Positions 35,618 to 43,726 are shown, counted from the stretch's first letter. The stretch is 64,000 nucleotides of DNA from Runella rosea (GCF_003325355.1 NZ_CP030850.1:6746954-6810953), one strand, 5' to 3'. The notes: generated by a model from the letters alone, not told the origin. Translations and numbers: made by a program.

Positions 35618-36538
35618 TCAGGAGGTAGGGCTGGTCTCGTTTAGGCGCTTTTTGAGTTCCTTTACCCTGGCTCGCTGCATCACAAACTCCGTTTTGCTGT
35701 CATTAAGTCTAACGATGTATTTGTCATTTTTTAAAAATGTGTAGGTTTTCAGAAAACTGAGGTTTAAAATCACCGAACGGTTGATGCGATAAAACTGCTG
35801 AGGGTTAAGTTCGGCCTCCAATTCAGACAAATTTTTACGAATATTATAGGTCCGGCCTTTGGTATACGCAAAATAGTTATTGGACTCTACTTCAATATAA
35901 ATAATGTCCTGTAACGACAGAATGGTCTCTCCCAAATCGTCCCATGCTTCAATGGCCTTGATATACAATGGCATTGGCTGGTCAGGGGTGTCTGTGCGTT
36001 GAAGGTTTTTGTGCTTCCACTCATTATAGTCCAGTAATAGGTTGGAATTCAGATATATATATCCAAAAGGCAGCAAGACGTTTAAGTACGTCATAAACAT
36101 ATTCTGCTGAAAAAAATAGGTGGGAAAATACGTTTCCCACGAGTAATAAGGATAGAAGAGGAATAAATACCTAATTCCATTGCTGAGGGGGCTGAAAATA
36201 ACAATGGAGCCTAAAATGCAGGGGAGAAAGAGGAGTTCGTACATCAACACACTTTTAAGGTTGAGTTTTATGTGCGTGATTCGGAACAGACGAAGATACC
36301 TCGGAGCCACCTGCATAAAAATCAGGAAAGACACTACTTCAAACAGAGCGTTGAAGAATAATGTCTCTTTTAAGTAGTTGCCTATTCCACCTTGAAAAAG
36401 CGACGAAGCACCGCTTCGGTAGTCGTTAAATAGGGTGATTGACCAGAATAGCCCTATGCCCATTATCAGGCTGATAAGGAGAAAAAGAGGGTGTTGAAAA
36501 GCGCGTAAAGTAACAGGCATCAAGGTAGGGGTCTTCAT
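35618..36538 (-). CDS. LytTR DNA-binding regulator with membrane domain
   Basis: About 306 residues from ATG 36538; an upstream GTG at 36565 would add nine. The N-terminal half holds four or five membrane segments (FLLISLIMGIGLFWSITLF, LFFNALFEVVSFLIFMQVA, LLFLPCILGSIVIFSPL, YLNVLLPFGYIYL). The C-terminal ~95 residues form a LytTR domain (DIIYIEVESNNYFAYT, RINRSVILNLSFLKTY, MQRARVKELKKRL). The arrangement is a one-component membrane-tethered regulator common in Bacteroidota. No histidine kinase is adjacent; targets are unknown. Confidence 0.85.
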   Translation of the reverse strand: MKTPTLMPVTLRAFQHPLFLLISLIMGIGLFWSITLFNDYRSGASSLFQGGIGNYLKETLFFNALFEVVSFLIFMQVAPRYLRLFRITHIKLNLKSVLMYELLFLPCILGSIVIFSPLSNGIRYLFLFYPYYSWETYFPTYFFQQNMFMTYLNVLLPFGYIYLNSNLLLDYNEWKHKNLQRTDTPDQPMPLYIKAIEAWDDLGETILSLQDIIYIEVESNNYFAYTKGRTYNIRKNLSELEAELNPQQFYRINRSVILNLSFLKTYTFLKNDKYIVRLNDSKTEFVMQRARVKELKKRLNETSPTS

Positions 36539-36885
36539 GGTTGTACGAACTTGGCTTCTTTTCACTGAATAACGCTATAAACAGCCCACATTTCAACTGC
36601 AAAAATGCCTTGCGTTGTCCCGTTCGGTTTGCTTATTCACAGGAAAAGGATGATACGTGTCATCCTTTTCAAAACATCTATTTTATTCCAAAAGCGACAT
36701 AATCATTACACCTAACTACGTTATCTTGACTATTCGTATTATTTTTTATCCCAATATATTTATTTTTTTATCCCAATTGTATTAAAAAAATGTGGCGTGG
36801 TTTCTCCTACCGTTGATTTTGCTTTTCTTGCTTGGAAATAATTGATTACTTCTTCTATATTTGAACGTAAAATCTAGGTGATTAA
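36539..36885. other. AT-rich intergenic region carrying the elbB promoter
   Basis: About 350 bases between divergent genes. Only the elbB promoter at 36832-36863 is recognised. A short inverted repeat (GGATGA/TCATCC near 36648-36669, around ACACGT-like bases) may be a weak hairpin or operator. No ORF was seen. Confidence 0.5.
36832..36863 (+). promoter_or_regulatory. Bacteroidota-type promoter of elbB
   Basis: TTG at 36832-36834, 21 bases, then a perfect TATATTTG (36856-36863). It ends 22 bp before the ATG. Confidence 0.75.
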
Positions 36886-37569
36886 ATGAAAAAAATCGGT
36901 GTTCTTTTGCACGGAAACGGCGTTTTTGACGGTTCCGAAATCCACGAATCTGTCTTTGCACTTTTAGCGATTGCCGAAGTTGGGGCAGAGGCGATATGTT
37001 TTGCCCCCAACGTAAATCAGCATCATGTTTTAAATCACATTACTGGGCAAGAAATGACCGAAACCCGCAATGTACTGGTCGAATCGGCTCGCATTGCGCG
37101 CGGAAATATCAAAGACATCGTCGATGTGAATGCGGATGAGTTGGATGGATTGGTCATGCCTGGCGGATTTGGTACGGCCAAAAACATCACCAAATGGGCT
37201 TTTGAAGGACCATCAGGGTCCATCTTGGAGTCGGTCAAAACGTTAATTTTGACTTTGGTGCGTCATGGCAAACCCATTGCAGGTTTGTGCATGAGCCCAA
37301 CCACGATTGCCAAGGCGCTGGAAGGGACCGAATTTCATGCCCACCTGAGTGTTGGGACAACCGAAGAAGCATCTCCCTACGATATTGCCGCGATTTCGGC
37401 GGGAATGGAGTCCATCGGTCAGGTAGCTGAAATGGCGTCGGTGCGCGAGGTAGCGGTCGATAAAGACCTGAAAATCATAACGGCTCCGTGCTATATGATG
37501 GAGGCAAGTATTGTAGAAGTACGAGAAAATATTAAATTGGCGATAGAAAAGTTAATTTCTTTGGCTTAA
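36886..37569 (+). CDS. elbB: Isoprenoid biosynthesis glyoxalase ElbB
   Basis: A 227-residue protein of the DJ-1/PfpI (class I glutamine amidotransferase-like) superfamily. It matches ElbB from start to end: GVLLHGNGVFDGSEIHESV, CFAPNVNQHHVLNH, MPGGFGTAKNITKWAFEG and the nucleophile loop AGLCMSPTTIA with its cysteine. ElbB proteins show glyoxalase activity in vitro and were first linked to isoprenoid synthesis; the physiological role is not settled. It has its own promoter and stands immediately before tRNA-Leu, the chromosomal side of the prophage junction. Confidence 0.92.
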   Translation: MKKIGVLLHGNGVFDGSEIHESVFALLAIAEVGAEAICFAPNVNQHHVLNHITGQEMTETRNVLVESARIARGNIKDIVDVNADELDGLVMPGGFGTAKNITKWAFEGPSGSILESVKTLILTLVRHGKPIAGLCMSPTTIAKALEGTEFHAHLSVGTTEEASPYDIAAISAGMESIGQVAEMASVREVAVDKDLKIITAPCYMMEASIVEVRENIKLAIEKLISLA

Positions 37570-37572
37570 AAC

Positions 37573-37603
37573 TTGCGAATTAATTTTCATACAACTACTT
37601 TTG
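37573..37603 (+). promoter_or_regulatory. Bacteroidota-type promoter of tRNA-Leu
   Basis: TTG (37573-37575), 20 bases, then a perfect TAnnTTTG (TACTTTTG, 37596-37603), 21 bp before the tRNA. It might also drive read-through into the integrase. Confidence 0.72.
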
Positions 37604-37623
37604 CAACCCCAAACAAGGGAAAT

Positions 37624-37707
37624 GGCGAAGTGGTGGAATTGGTAGACACGCTACTTTGAGGTGGTAGTGGGCGTAAGCCTGTAGGAGTTCGAGTCTCCTC
37701 TTCGTCA
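37624..37707 (+). tRNA. tRNA-Leu(GAG), prophage attachment gene
   Basis: An 84-nt class II tRNA. Acceptor GGCGAAG/CTTCGTC, anticodon stem CTACT/GGTAG with loop TTGAGGT (anticodon GAG), a long variable arm, T stem AGGAG/CTCCT with loop TTCGAGT, discriminator A37707. The integrase reading frame begins just beyond the 3' end, so the 3' part of this gene is the likely attL core. No second copy of that 3' sequence was found in the window, placing attR outside. Confidence 0.93.
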
Positions 37708-37853
37708 CATTGTTTTTAGGACAATTGGGTACAAAATCCCGTCTTTATGCGACAATATCGCATGGAGGCGGGATTTGCGCTTTTAGGGACGAAGCGTCTG
37801 GACAGAATCTTGGACAATCTCGGACAGTTAAACCCGACCCCAAAAACCATCCA

Positions 37854-39164
37854 ATGCTTAACGTAAAATTCAAACTCAGAAAACTCGGACCCGACCCTGC
37901 TTCGGTGGGTCGGGTATTCCTGGTCTGCTACTTTAACCGGGAAGAATTCATGTTCTACACTTCGCTGAATGCTGCGCGTCACCAATGGGATGATAAAAAG
38001 CAGGAATTCAGACGAAACTATGACGGCTGGCAAAAGGCCAACATGGTACTTGACAATTTGAAAAACATCGTAAAAACCTACGAAAAGGACTGTATTCTTG
38101 CTCAAAAGCCTTTGGAGGCCGATGTTTTAAAGCGGCTGCTTCAGGGAAAGAAACAGCAGGATACCAATCAAAGGCCCATCTCTAAATGGTACGAAATGTT
38201 CATTGAGGCAAAGCAAATGGAGGGACTAAAACCCGCCTCGATTCGAGCCCATAAGGCGACGATGGAACATTTTCTGGATTTCATAAAGACAAAAGCCAAA
38301 AATTTGACCCTTGACACATACCCGGACGAAACCCATCAGCGATTTTTGGCTTATCTGCGTTCAAAACGGGATTATCACCCTAATTATTTGGGAGCTATTC
38401 ACAAAAATTTAAAGGTGTTCTTTCGGTTCTGTACCGAAAACGGGGCTAAACTCGCCGTAAATCACGCCCGCCTGAAACGAATTTACATTCCGCCAAAACG
38501 GGAATTTTTAACGCAGGAAGAACTGAAAAAATGGATAGCACTGGACGAAACAGCTTGGAATGTGTGGCTTGAATCACTATCGGGCGGTAAAGACCATATC
38601 CCCGAATGGCAGTACATTGAAAAGACGCGTGATGCGTTTTTCTTTCAAGCGCTGACGGGCCTGAGGCATTCCGACCTATTCCGGTTGACCGAAGATCACC
38701 TTTTGGAACTAGAGGGTGGCGCCAAAGCCCTGCGTTTTGTGCCACAGAAAACCACCTCCGTTAAAAATCGCTCCACACGCCAGGTTACCATCGGACTGAT
38801 TCCCCCGGCGCTGGCCATACTGGAAAAATACAAGGGTGGCCTGTTTTTACTGCCAGTCTCTCATTTGCGCCATTATAACAGGTTTATACAGCTTGCCGCT
38901 CATGCAGCGGGTTTTACAGAGGCAGTTGAGGTGGTTGAATTTATCAAGGGCGTGCCTGTGTCGGTACAAAAGCCAAAGTACGAAACCATTACCTCCCACA
39001 TCGCCCGACATACGTTCGGCACAATTTCGCGGGTATTGGGGATTGACCTCTCTGACCTTAAAGACCTGATGGGGCACTCTGATGTTCGTACCACGGCCAT
39101 TTATGACCACATGGCCAATGAATATAAGGCCATCAAGCAGTTAAAAGCGTGGGGCGACTTTTAA
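37854..39164 (+). CDS. int: Tyrosine recombinase (prophage integrase)
   Basis: A 436-residue recombinase from ATG 37854; the frame is open back to a TTG at 37710, but that extension is low-complexity and unlike the family. An N-terminal arm-binding region and SAM-like core-binding domain (about 105-205) precede the catalytic domain. Catalytic residues are Arg271 (LTGLRHSDLFRL), Lys299 (PQKT), His382 and Arg385 (HIARHTFGT), His408 (LMGHSDVRTT) and nucleophile Tyr417. All are intact, so the enzyme should be active. The family is the Bacteroidota phage/transposon integrase type. Its position next to tRNA-Leu defines the integration site; no excisionase gene was recognised nearby. Confidence 0.93.
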   Translation: MLNVKFKLRKLGPDPASVGRVFLVCYFNREEFMFYTSLNAARHQWDDKKQEFRRNYDGWQKANMVLDNLKNIVKTYEKDCILAQKPLEADVLKRLLQGKKQQDTNQRPISKWYEMFIEAKQMEGLKPASIRAHKATMEHFLDFIKTKAKNLTLDTYPDETHQRFLAYLRSKRDYHPNYLGAIHKNLKVFFRFCTENGAKLAVNHARLKRIYIPPKREFLTQEELKKWIALDETAWNVWLESLSGGKDHIPEWQYIEKTRDAFFFQALTGLRHSDLFRLTEDHLLELEGGAKALRFVPQKTTSVKNRSTRQVTIGLIPPALAILEKYKGGLFLLPVSHLRHYNRFIQLAAHAAGFTEAVEVVEFIKGVPVSVQKPKYETITSHIARHTFGTISRVLGIDLSDLKDLMGHSDVRTTAIYDHMANEYKAIKQLKAWGDF

Positions 39165-39166
39165 AC

Positions 39167-39195
39167 AAAAAAACCCGCCATTGTGACGGGTTTTT
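39167..39195. terminator. Bidirectional terminator between integrase and late operon
   Basis: Stem of A-run plus CCCG (39167-39177) and CGGG plus T-run (39187-39195), 9-nt loop. It separates the converging int gene and the last late gene. Confidence 0.75.
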
Positions 39196-39219
39196 CTTTA
39201 ATCAAATTCATGGGGTAAA

Positions 39220-39705
39220 TTACTGATTATCCTTATTATATAAGATAACCGTTTGAAAGCGCGTTCGCTGCGTTCCCGAGCCTGTACACGTAGTTCGTAT
39301 GTGCGTGGCATGGTAATCATCCAATTCCCAAATGGCCCCTTGTGTAGTCGTCACGTTGGTAATGGTCAGCAGGTTTTTTTTCTTCATGTAACTGGAATCT
39401 ATATCATAAAAATAGACCCCGTCCGTACTTCGCTGAACTTTACAGGCCCCAGCCGCCGTACCGTCGATTTTAAAGGCGTTGATTTGCACTGAAGCCTTTT
39501 TGTAAACAGGTGGTAGTTGTAATGTCTGGGTTTTAGTGGTTGCGTCGACCACGGTATCCCAAACGGTGGCGTTTGCATTGGAAACTGCATACACAGCCTT
39601 GTAAATCGTGTTCTTTGATTGAGCCAAAGCGCCAGACGAATCGTCAAATACGGTGCCGAGCGTGGCCAGAAAGATGGTAAGGGAGAATAAGAGCAGCTTT
39701 TTCAT
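39220..39705 (-). CDS. Prophage hypothetical exported protein
   Basis: A 161-residue protein with a signal peptide (KKLLLFSLTIFLATLGTVF) and a beta-rich body (VYKKASVQINAFKIDGTAAG, QGAIWELDDYHATHIRTT). No family recognised. It has its own upstream regulatory site: the 22-bp palindrome copy 1 lies 44 bp before the ATG, inside a recognisable promoter. It is the last gene before the terminator facing the integrase. An exported single product with a private promoter suggests a lysogenic-conversion (moron-like) role, which is inference. Confidence 0.6.
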   Translation of the reverse strand: MKKLLLFSLTIFLATLGTVFDDSSGALAQSKNTIYKAVYAVSNANATVWDTVVDATTKTQTLQLPPVYKKASVQINAFKIDGTAAGACKVQRSTDGVYFYDIDSSYMKKKNLLTITNVTTTQGAIWELDDYHATHIRTTCTGSGTQRTRFQTVILYNKDNQ

Positions 39706-39745
39706 GGAAAAAAGTGATTAGTTTGAAACAGAGAACCTTAAAATA

Positions 39746-39774
39746 CAAAAATACAACAATTGATGTATTTTCAA
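39746..39774 (-). promoter_or_regulatory. Promoter with palindrome copy 1 (AAATACA-N8-TGTATTT)
   Basis: On the minus strand TTG (39774-39772), 18 bases, then TATTTTTG (39753-39746), matching TAnnTTTG. The near-palindrome centred on CAATTG (39749-39770; 20 of 22 positions symmetric) fills the spacer and touches the -7 element, the right place for a repressor. The same motif recurs at 52323-52344 and, with one change, 55945-55966. Confidence 0.7.
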
Positions 39775-40022
39775 ACACTAAAAAAGGCGGACATTTCGCT
39801 ACGGATTTGCGAATTAAACTGTGAGACTTTGGTGGTAAGGGCGTCGGCGGTATAAACAACAGACCCCAAGTCGACAGTGACGATTTTATTTTCGGACGTC
39901 AAGATAATTGCACCGCCCTCGGTAGCATAGCCATCGTTGAGCAGTTGCCCGTAAAGCTCGTTAGATTTTGCCCTAAATGCCGTGCCGGCAGTGTCAGTGG
40001 GTTGGATTCTTGGTAGTGCCAT
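39771..40022 (-). CDS. Prophage hypothetical protein, 83 aa
   Basis: A small soluble protein (begins MALPRIQPTDTAGTAF, ends MSAFFSV) with no recognised family and no signal or membrane segment. It overlaps the end of the LytTR gene by 29 nt, so it is translated from the same message. Its stop codon directly abuts the palindrome of copy 1. Confidence 0.6.
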   Translation of the reverse strand: MALPRIQPTDTAGTAFRAKSNELYGQLLNDGYATEGGAIILTSENKIVTVDLGSVVYTADALTTKVSQFNSQIRSEMSAFFSV

Positions 40023-40320
40023 GATATAACCGATAACCTTCTTTTAAATTAATCAACAACTCTGGTATTTTTCGTCTGGATGGCTCAACTGTATACCCCG
40101 ATTGCATTGTGATTTTGACTGGCTCAATCTGGGCGATACGGTGCGGATTCACGGCAACGCACTTATGAACACGCGTTAGGCTCAAATAATCCGTAAGCCT
40201 ACCGAGCGTCTTGGAACTAAGTACTTTTTGACCGTCAATCATCGTAATCAAGCTGTAATTGCTTCGCCCCTCGATGTACTCAACCGCTTCGGCGGTGATT
40301 ATGAAGCCGTCTACTTTCAT
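39994..40320 (-). CDS. Stand-alone LytTR-domain DNA-binding protein (prophage)
   Basis: A 108-residue protein that is essentially one LytTR domain: AEAVEYIEGRSNYSLITM, VLSSKTLGRLTDYL, RVHKCVAVNPHRIAQIEPV, PSRRKIPELLINL. It lacks a receiver or membrane domain, so it may bind DNA constitutively or with an unknown partner. It lies between the lysis genes and the integrase, overlapping its neighbours by 4 and 29 nt. A DNA-binding regulator in the lysis block could set late or lysogenic expression, which is inference. The known targets of LytTR are direct repeats, not palindromes. Confidence 0.8.
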   Translation of the reverse strand: MKVDGFIITAEAVEYIEGRSNYSLITMIDGQKVLSSKTLGRLTDYLSLTRVHKCVAVNPHRIAQIEPVKITMQSGYTVEPSRRKIPELLINLKEGYRLYHGTTKNPTH

Positions 40321-40655
40321 CGAGTCAGAAAGTAAATGGCCACCAATGCCTCAGCGCCCAACACTCCAAACACACCCCACCTAAACCCTTGCTTGCGTCC
40401 TGTTTTTTTGGAAGCCTTCACCTGTTCTTTGGTGGACAATGTCCACGAAACGCGCTCAAAACGGTGTTTAACAAGCGAGTCGGCAAACATCTTTTTGAGC
40501 GTGTCGCGCTCATTGGATAGCTTCACGTAAGCGCGTTTACAGTCCAGTAGTTTAATGTCTGTGTTACTGATTTTCTGCGCGTTTGACCTCGTACAAAGAG
40601 TCAATAACAGCATCAGGCAAAGCATTGATATTTGAATCAATTTTTTCTTTTGCAT
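40317..40655 (-). CDS. Exported protein with C-terminal membrane segment, spanin-like partner
   Basis: A 112-residue protein from ATG 40655, chosen because a signal sequence (KKKLIQISMLCLMLLLTLC) follows; the longer frame to 40754 is unlikely. A charged, helical middle (LSNERDTLKKMFADSLVKHRF) leads to a C-terminal hydrophobic segment (WGVFGVLGAEALVAIYFLTR). It overlaps the 76-residue gene by 92 nt in another frame. This nested arrangement of an N-anchored helical protein and an exported protein next to an endolysin and holin-like gene recalls Rz/Rz1 spanins. No canonical lipobox is present, so the assignment is tentative. Confidence 0.55.
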   Translation of the reverse strand: MQKKKLIQISMLCLMLLLTLCTRSNAQKISNTDIKLLDCKRAYVKLSNERDTLKKMFADSLVKHRFERVSWTLSTKEQVKASKKTGRKQGFRWGVFGVLGAEALVAIYFLTR

Positions 40656-40794
40656 GGGATAGGGATTGATTGATTTCGTTGATTTTATCCTGTCTAGTGA
40701 CGGGCTTTTTACCCCAAAGCCCTGCGATTGCCCCCCAAATTGAGAGTACAGCAAGCAGAGCCACTAGGATGATGATTATAGGTTTGGGGTTCAT
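40564..40794 (-). CDS. Small membrane-anchored helical protein, i-spanin-like
   Basis: A 76-residue protein: an N-terminal transmembrane helix (IIIILVALLAVLSIWGAIAGLW) followed by a charged helix likely to form a coiled coil (QDKINEINQSLSHAKEKIDSN). Topology and size fit an inner-membrane spanin. Its 3' end overlaps the next gene by 92 nt in a different frame. It lies directly downstream of the M15 endolysin gene. Sequence similarity to known spanins was not recognised. Confidence 0.55.
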   Translation of the reverse strand: MNPKPIIIILVALLAVLSIWGAIAGLWGKKPVTRQDKINEINQSLSHAKEKIDSNINALPDAVIDSLYEVKRAENQ

Positions 40795-40805
40795 GGCGTT
40801 GGTTT

Positions 40806-41237
40806 TTAAGATACCACCAAAATTTGATTTCTATTTTTCCCTGATAACTTGTACGAGACATGAATCCATGCAAAATCGTACTCGTTGATGAGTTGGTCGA
40901 ACTCCAAAAAACCTCGCTTTTTCCACTCGACAATGGCCTCAAAAAGCAGTTTGTTAGCCTCCTTGGTCCCAAAATCCAAATCGGCCGCCTCGCCTTTGAG
41001 GTGTTGGCTATTGGGTTTGCCACCCACCAGTTTATTGACGCGCGGGCACCGGTAACCCGACGATACCACGAGCGGCCCACCGTATAACTCCCTGATTGGC
41101 TGCAATAACTTCGCGCAAAGGTTTTTCAGCGAGTCCACTACCATGGGCGGCGGGCTGAATTGCTCCGTGATGCTGTGGCGGGTGGCCGTTTGGCTGCGTA
41201 GCATTTCATGCAGCGAGAAATTAGGGCTTAACTGCAT
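40806..41237 (-). CDS. Peptidase M15 family endolysin
   Basis: A 143-residue murein peptidase. The zinc and catalytic residues are visible as SQHLKGEAADLDF (His79, Asp86) and WIHVS (His126), the M15A/D-Ala-D-Ala carboxypeptidase-like pattern, with SSGYRCPRVNKLVGG before it. It would cut peptidoglycan peptide bonds during phage release. No signal peptide is present, so export would depend on a holin; the 79-residue membrane protein directly upstream (1 bp away) fits. Well-supported as a lysis enzyme. Confidence 0.88.
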   Translation of the reverse strand: MQLSPNFSLHEMLRSQTATRHSITEQFSPPPMVVDSLKNLCAKLLQPIRELYGGPLVVSSGYRCPRVNKLVGGKPNSQHLKGEAADLDFGTKEANKLLFEAIVEWKKRGFLEFDQLINEYDFAWIHVSYKLSGKNRNQILVVS

Positions 41238-41238
41238 G

Positions 41239-41478
41239 TTACTCGTTGCTAGCGTTGTTTTGTTTCGGCTCGTTAGTGTTGGTCTGAACCGCCTTTACGA
41301 TGGCCACCGAGTTAAGAATTACCAATGCGACACCCGAAAGCCGCTCCATTGCCTTTTCTCCCGCTCCCGTAAAGGTTAGGTACAGTTCACCCGCCACGTA
41401 GCCCGTCACTATAATAATGGCAATGGTGTTAACTGTGCTGTTTCGGGCTTTTAGAATGTCTTCCAATAGCTTTGGCAT
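41239..41478 (-). CDS. Putative holin
   Basis: A 79-residue protein with two predicted membrane helices (TVNTIAIIIVTGYVAGELYLTF and LSGVALVILNSVAIVKAV) and a polar tail (TNTNEPKQNNASNE). Size, two-helix topology and the 1-bp gap to the endolysin gene support a holin. No sequence family was recognised. Confidence 0.65.
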   Translation of the reverse strand: MPKLLEDILKARNSTVNTIAIIIVTGYVAGELYLTFTGAGEKAMERLSGVALVILNSVAIVKAVQTNTNEPKQNNASNE

Positions 41479-41480
41479 AA

Positions 41481-41693
41481 TTATTCAGGTTTTGAAAGAT
41501 GGAGAATTGACCGAAAATAAGCCTTCCAGCTTCCAGCGAAATCGCGCTTCACTATCAGGCTTTCTTCACGCATATTTCGCCAAATCACGGTCGACGCGGC
41601 GGCGATGTTGATAATGGCAACGAGTACTCCCATAGGGGTAAAAATGATTGAAAGTAAGAAGATAATTACGGGTTCGCTGTGTAACGTTTTCAT
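41481..41693 (-). CDS. Prophage small membrane protein
   Basis: A 70-residue protein from ATG 41693 (the longer frame to 41792 lacks sense). One long hydrophobic stretch (PVIIFLLSIIFTPMGVLVAIINIAAASTVIW is split by a Pro) gives one or two helices, followed by a basic tail. It lies 2 bp before the holin-like gene and might be a holin partner or antiholin. No family recognised. Confidence 0.5.
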   Translation of the reverse strand: MKTLHSEPVIIFLLSIIFTPMGVLVAIINIAAASTVIWRNMREESLIVKRDFAGSWKAYFRSILHLSKPE

Positions 41694-41814
41694 GTTTTTG
41701 CAGGGTAAAAAGTGATTTCCTTGTTCATATTTCAGGGGTTTGATTGGTAGAGAAATGGGGCAAACGGGCCTAAGCTCTGGCAACTGGCCCAAAAGGGGTG
41801 GGTTGAGGGTGGGG

Positions 41815-42894
41815 TTATGGAAGAATATTGTTGCTGGTTAAATAGCTTATTAAGTAAGTAGCGAGGTTATTGTGCCCCGTTTGGTTGGGGTGAACATCGC
41901 CAACCGTCACACCATTTGCCGCCGCGCCACCTGTATATCCCTGCGAAAGGTCAAGATATTTCACCTTCGGGTCGTTAATTGTTGTATTTACAAGGGCTTG
42001 CAAGGCGGCCCTGTACCCTACTAGCGTCGTTTCACTACCATCCAATCGGGTCGTCGGGGCCATTACTACACACTTCGCGTTAGGGTATCTGCGCTGCTTG
42101 TAACGAATAAGGTCTGTCATCTCTGCTATGTAAGCGGCTTCGCTCGCGGAGGTATTCATGCCCAAGCAAATCAAGATAATATTAGCGTTACTTATGTTTA
42201 GATAGCCCCAATTTTTTGCTTGAGACATACCTAGCGCAGTAATACCAGGAATAGACTTGTTAACTGGCTTTACCCGGTATCCTAAGCCCTCATAATATTT
42301 CACAACTTGGAGAAAATAACTCGTATTGGGGTCTGTGTCTGACACAGTAGCGTTCGCTCCTTTCATGATGCTATCCCCCCACCCAACAATTGAAATTGGG
42401 GCGAAAAAATCTGTATTCTGCGTCACCTCATAACCATCGTAGACCAACGTTACTTTCATATTTCCAGACGTATCAGTGACTTCCCGAAGAAGCACACTAA
42501 TCACTGCGCCCCAAGGAACTAGACTTTCGTAGGTGTATTCATTTCTAACGCCCGCTTTGAGTGGTATATCGTAGTTCACTGCACCTGCGAGAGAGGCAAT
42601 GCCCCCGATGAGATTAATCTGCAATCTTACCGTACAATCCCTGTCCGAAAACAAGGAGAATTTTTCGATGTAAATATTACTACCTCCCGTACTTCGTACT
42701 CTGCCCGTAATTAATACAGTGTTTTGCGCTACGTTAGCCGCGGCCGAATATGTCCCGAAAATGGCCGAAATCTTTAGTCCGTCCTCTCGCACCATATCCC
42801 TAGTAGTTGCAGGAGCGTTATTTTTTGTCGGAAATACTTGACCAAAAACCCCGCCCGAAAGGGCAATAAGTAACAATAAGAATGTCTTTTTCAT
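41815..42894 (-). CDS. SGNH/GDSL hydrolase-like tail protein with signal peptide
   Basis: A 359-residue protein. A Sec signal peptide (KKTFLLLLIALSGGVFGQ) leads to a beta-rich N-half. The SGNH hydrolase domain (about 165-359) has block I GWGDSIMKG (Ser175), block III CLGMNTSA with the Asn, and block V DVHPNQTGH with the Asp-His pair. SGNH enzymes remove acetyl or acyl groups from sugars or lipids. Placed at the tail-fibre end of the late operon, it may deacetylate the host surface polysaccharide. The signal peptide is unusual for a virion part. Confidence 0.75.
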   Translation of the reverse strand: MKKTFLLLLIALSGGVFGQVFPTKNNAPATTRDMVREDGLKISAIFGTYSAAANVAQNTVLITGRVRSTGGSNIYIEKFSLFSDRDCTVRLQINLIGGIASLAGAVNYDIPLKAGVRNEYTYESLVPWGAVISVLLREVTDTSGNMKVTLVYDGYEVTQNTDFFAPISIVGWGDSIMKGANATVSDTDPNTSYFLQVVKYYEGLGYRVKPVNKSIPGITALGMSQAKNWGYLNISNANIILICLGMNTSASEAAYIAEMTDLIRYKQRRYPNAKCVVMAPTTRLDGSETTLVGYRAALQALVNTTINDPKVKYLDLSQGYTGGAAANGVTVGDVHPNQTGHNNLATYLISYLTSNNILP

Positions 42895-42899
42895 CGAAA

Positions 42900-43724
42900 T
42901 TAGGGAGTTAATAAATTAGTAACAGGAATAGCCGCAAACCAGTAATAGACGCCGCTCGGCCAAATTTCGTAACGCATAGGACCGCCGCCACCGCGAACAG
43001 TATCGACCAGCACGTTGAAAATCGTAACCGTCGAAACGGGCAAAAGAGGGATTATATCGGCCACCGTGGCAACTTCTACGTAGTTCACTTTCACGTTAAG
43101 GGCGCTCTCCAACCCCGTCACCGTCCCTATCGCCTGCGTATGCGAAAGCGCAGCATACCTAGCATCCAAAGGTGTATAATTCACCCCAATCGTATAGCTT
43201 CCCCCACCACCCGAAATTGTCAACGCATTACCCGCCGTGAGCGATGGCCCTACATACCCACTCACATTCGAGCTGCCCGCCGAGGTGTAATTAATCACGA
43301 TGGTGGGTGGCACAATGCTCGTTGCTCCGCCTACGATGGCAGTAAGAAGCGAAAACACCCCTTGCAGCTTGGTGGTCTGGTTGGCCCCTGAAACGGCATA
43401 CAATCGGTAACGATACGACTCTCTAGCCAGTAGCGCCACCTGCTCGGCTGTTAGGCTCACCGTGAGCGTAGCGCTGTCGGTTTCTACGATGCCAGCACCC
43501 TCGCTGAGCGAAACGCGCACCACCGATGCCCCGCCCTCAAGGAAATCGCATTTGAAAGTCTGCGAAGAGATGTTCATATTAACACCATCCTGCTGAAACC
43601 GCACCGAAAAGCTCACCACATCCGAGCGCAGGCGCTGGATGGTGACGTTGGGTATCTTGGGGGCATTGACCACCTGGGCCATGCTCACGCTGCTAAGGAG
43701 CAGAAAGAAAAGTAGCTTTTTCAT
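42900..43724 (-). CDS. Tail/baseplate-like protein with signal peptide
   Basis: A 274-residue protein from ATG 43724 (MKKLLFFLLLSSVSMAQ reads as a signal peptide; the frame extends to 43760). The N-terminal part (IQRLRSDVVSFSVRFQQDG, ATLTVSLTAEQVALL, ESYRYRLYAV) resembles the BppU-like N-domain of baseplate upper proteins. A Gly/Ser/Thr-rich central region (GNALTISGGGGSYTIGVNY, DARYAALSHTQAIGTV) is like tail-fibre shafts. It lies 2 bp after the upstream fibre gene. Role in receptor binding is inferred. Confidence 0.55.
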   Translation of the reverse strand: MKKLLFFLLLSSVSMAQVVNAPKIPNVTIQRLRSDVVSFSVRFQQDGVNMNISSQTFKCDFLEGGASVVRVSLSEGAGIVETDSATLTVSLTAEQVALLARESYRYRLYAVSGANQTTKLQGVFSLLTAIVGGATSIVPPTIVINYTSAGSSNVSGYVGPSLTAGNALTISGGGGSYTIGVNYTPLDARYAALSHTQAIGTVTGLESALNVKVNYVEVATVADIIPLLPVSTVTIFNVLVDTVRGGGGPMRYEIWPSGVYYWFAAIPVTNLLTP

Positions 43725-43726
43725 TG

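Noticed and set aside
39994..40320. LytTR protein as the binder of the 22-bp palindrome
   Set aside because: LytTR domains bind direct repeats; the palindrome calls for a symmetric dimer. Left as unproven.
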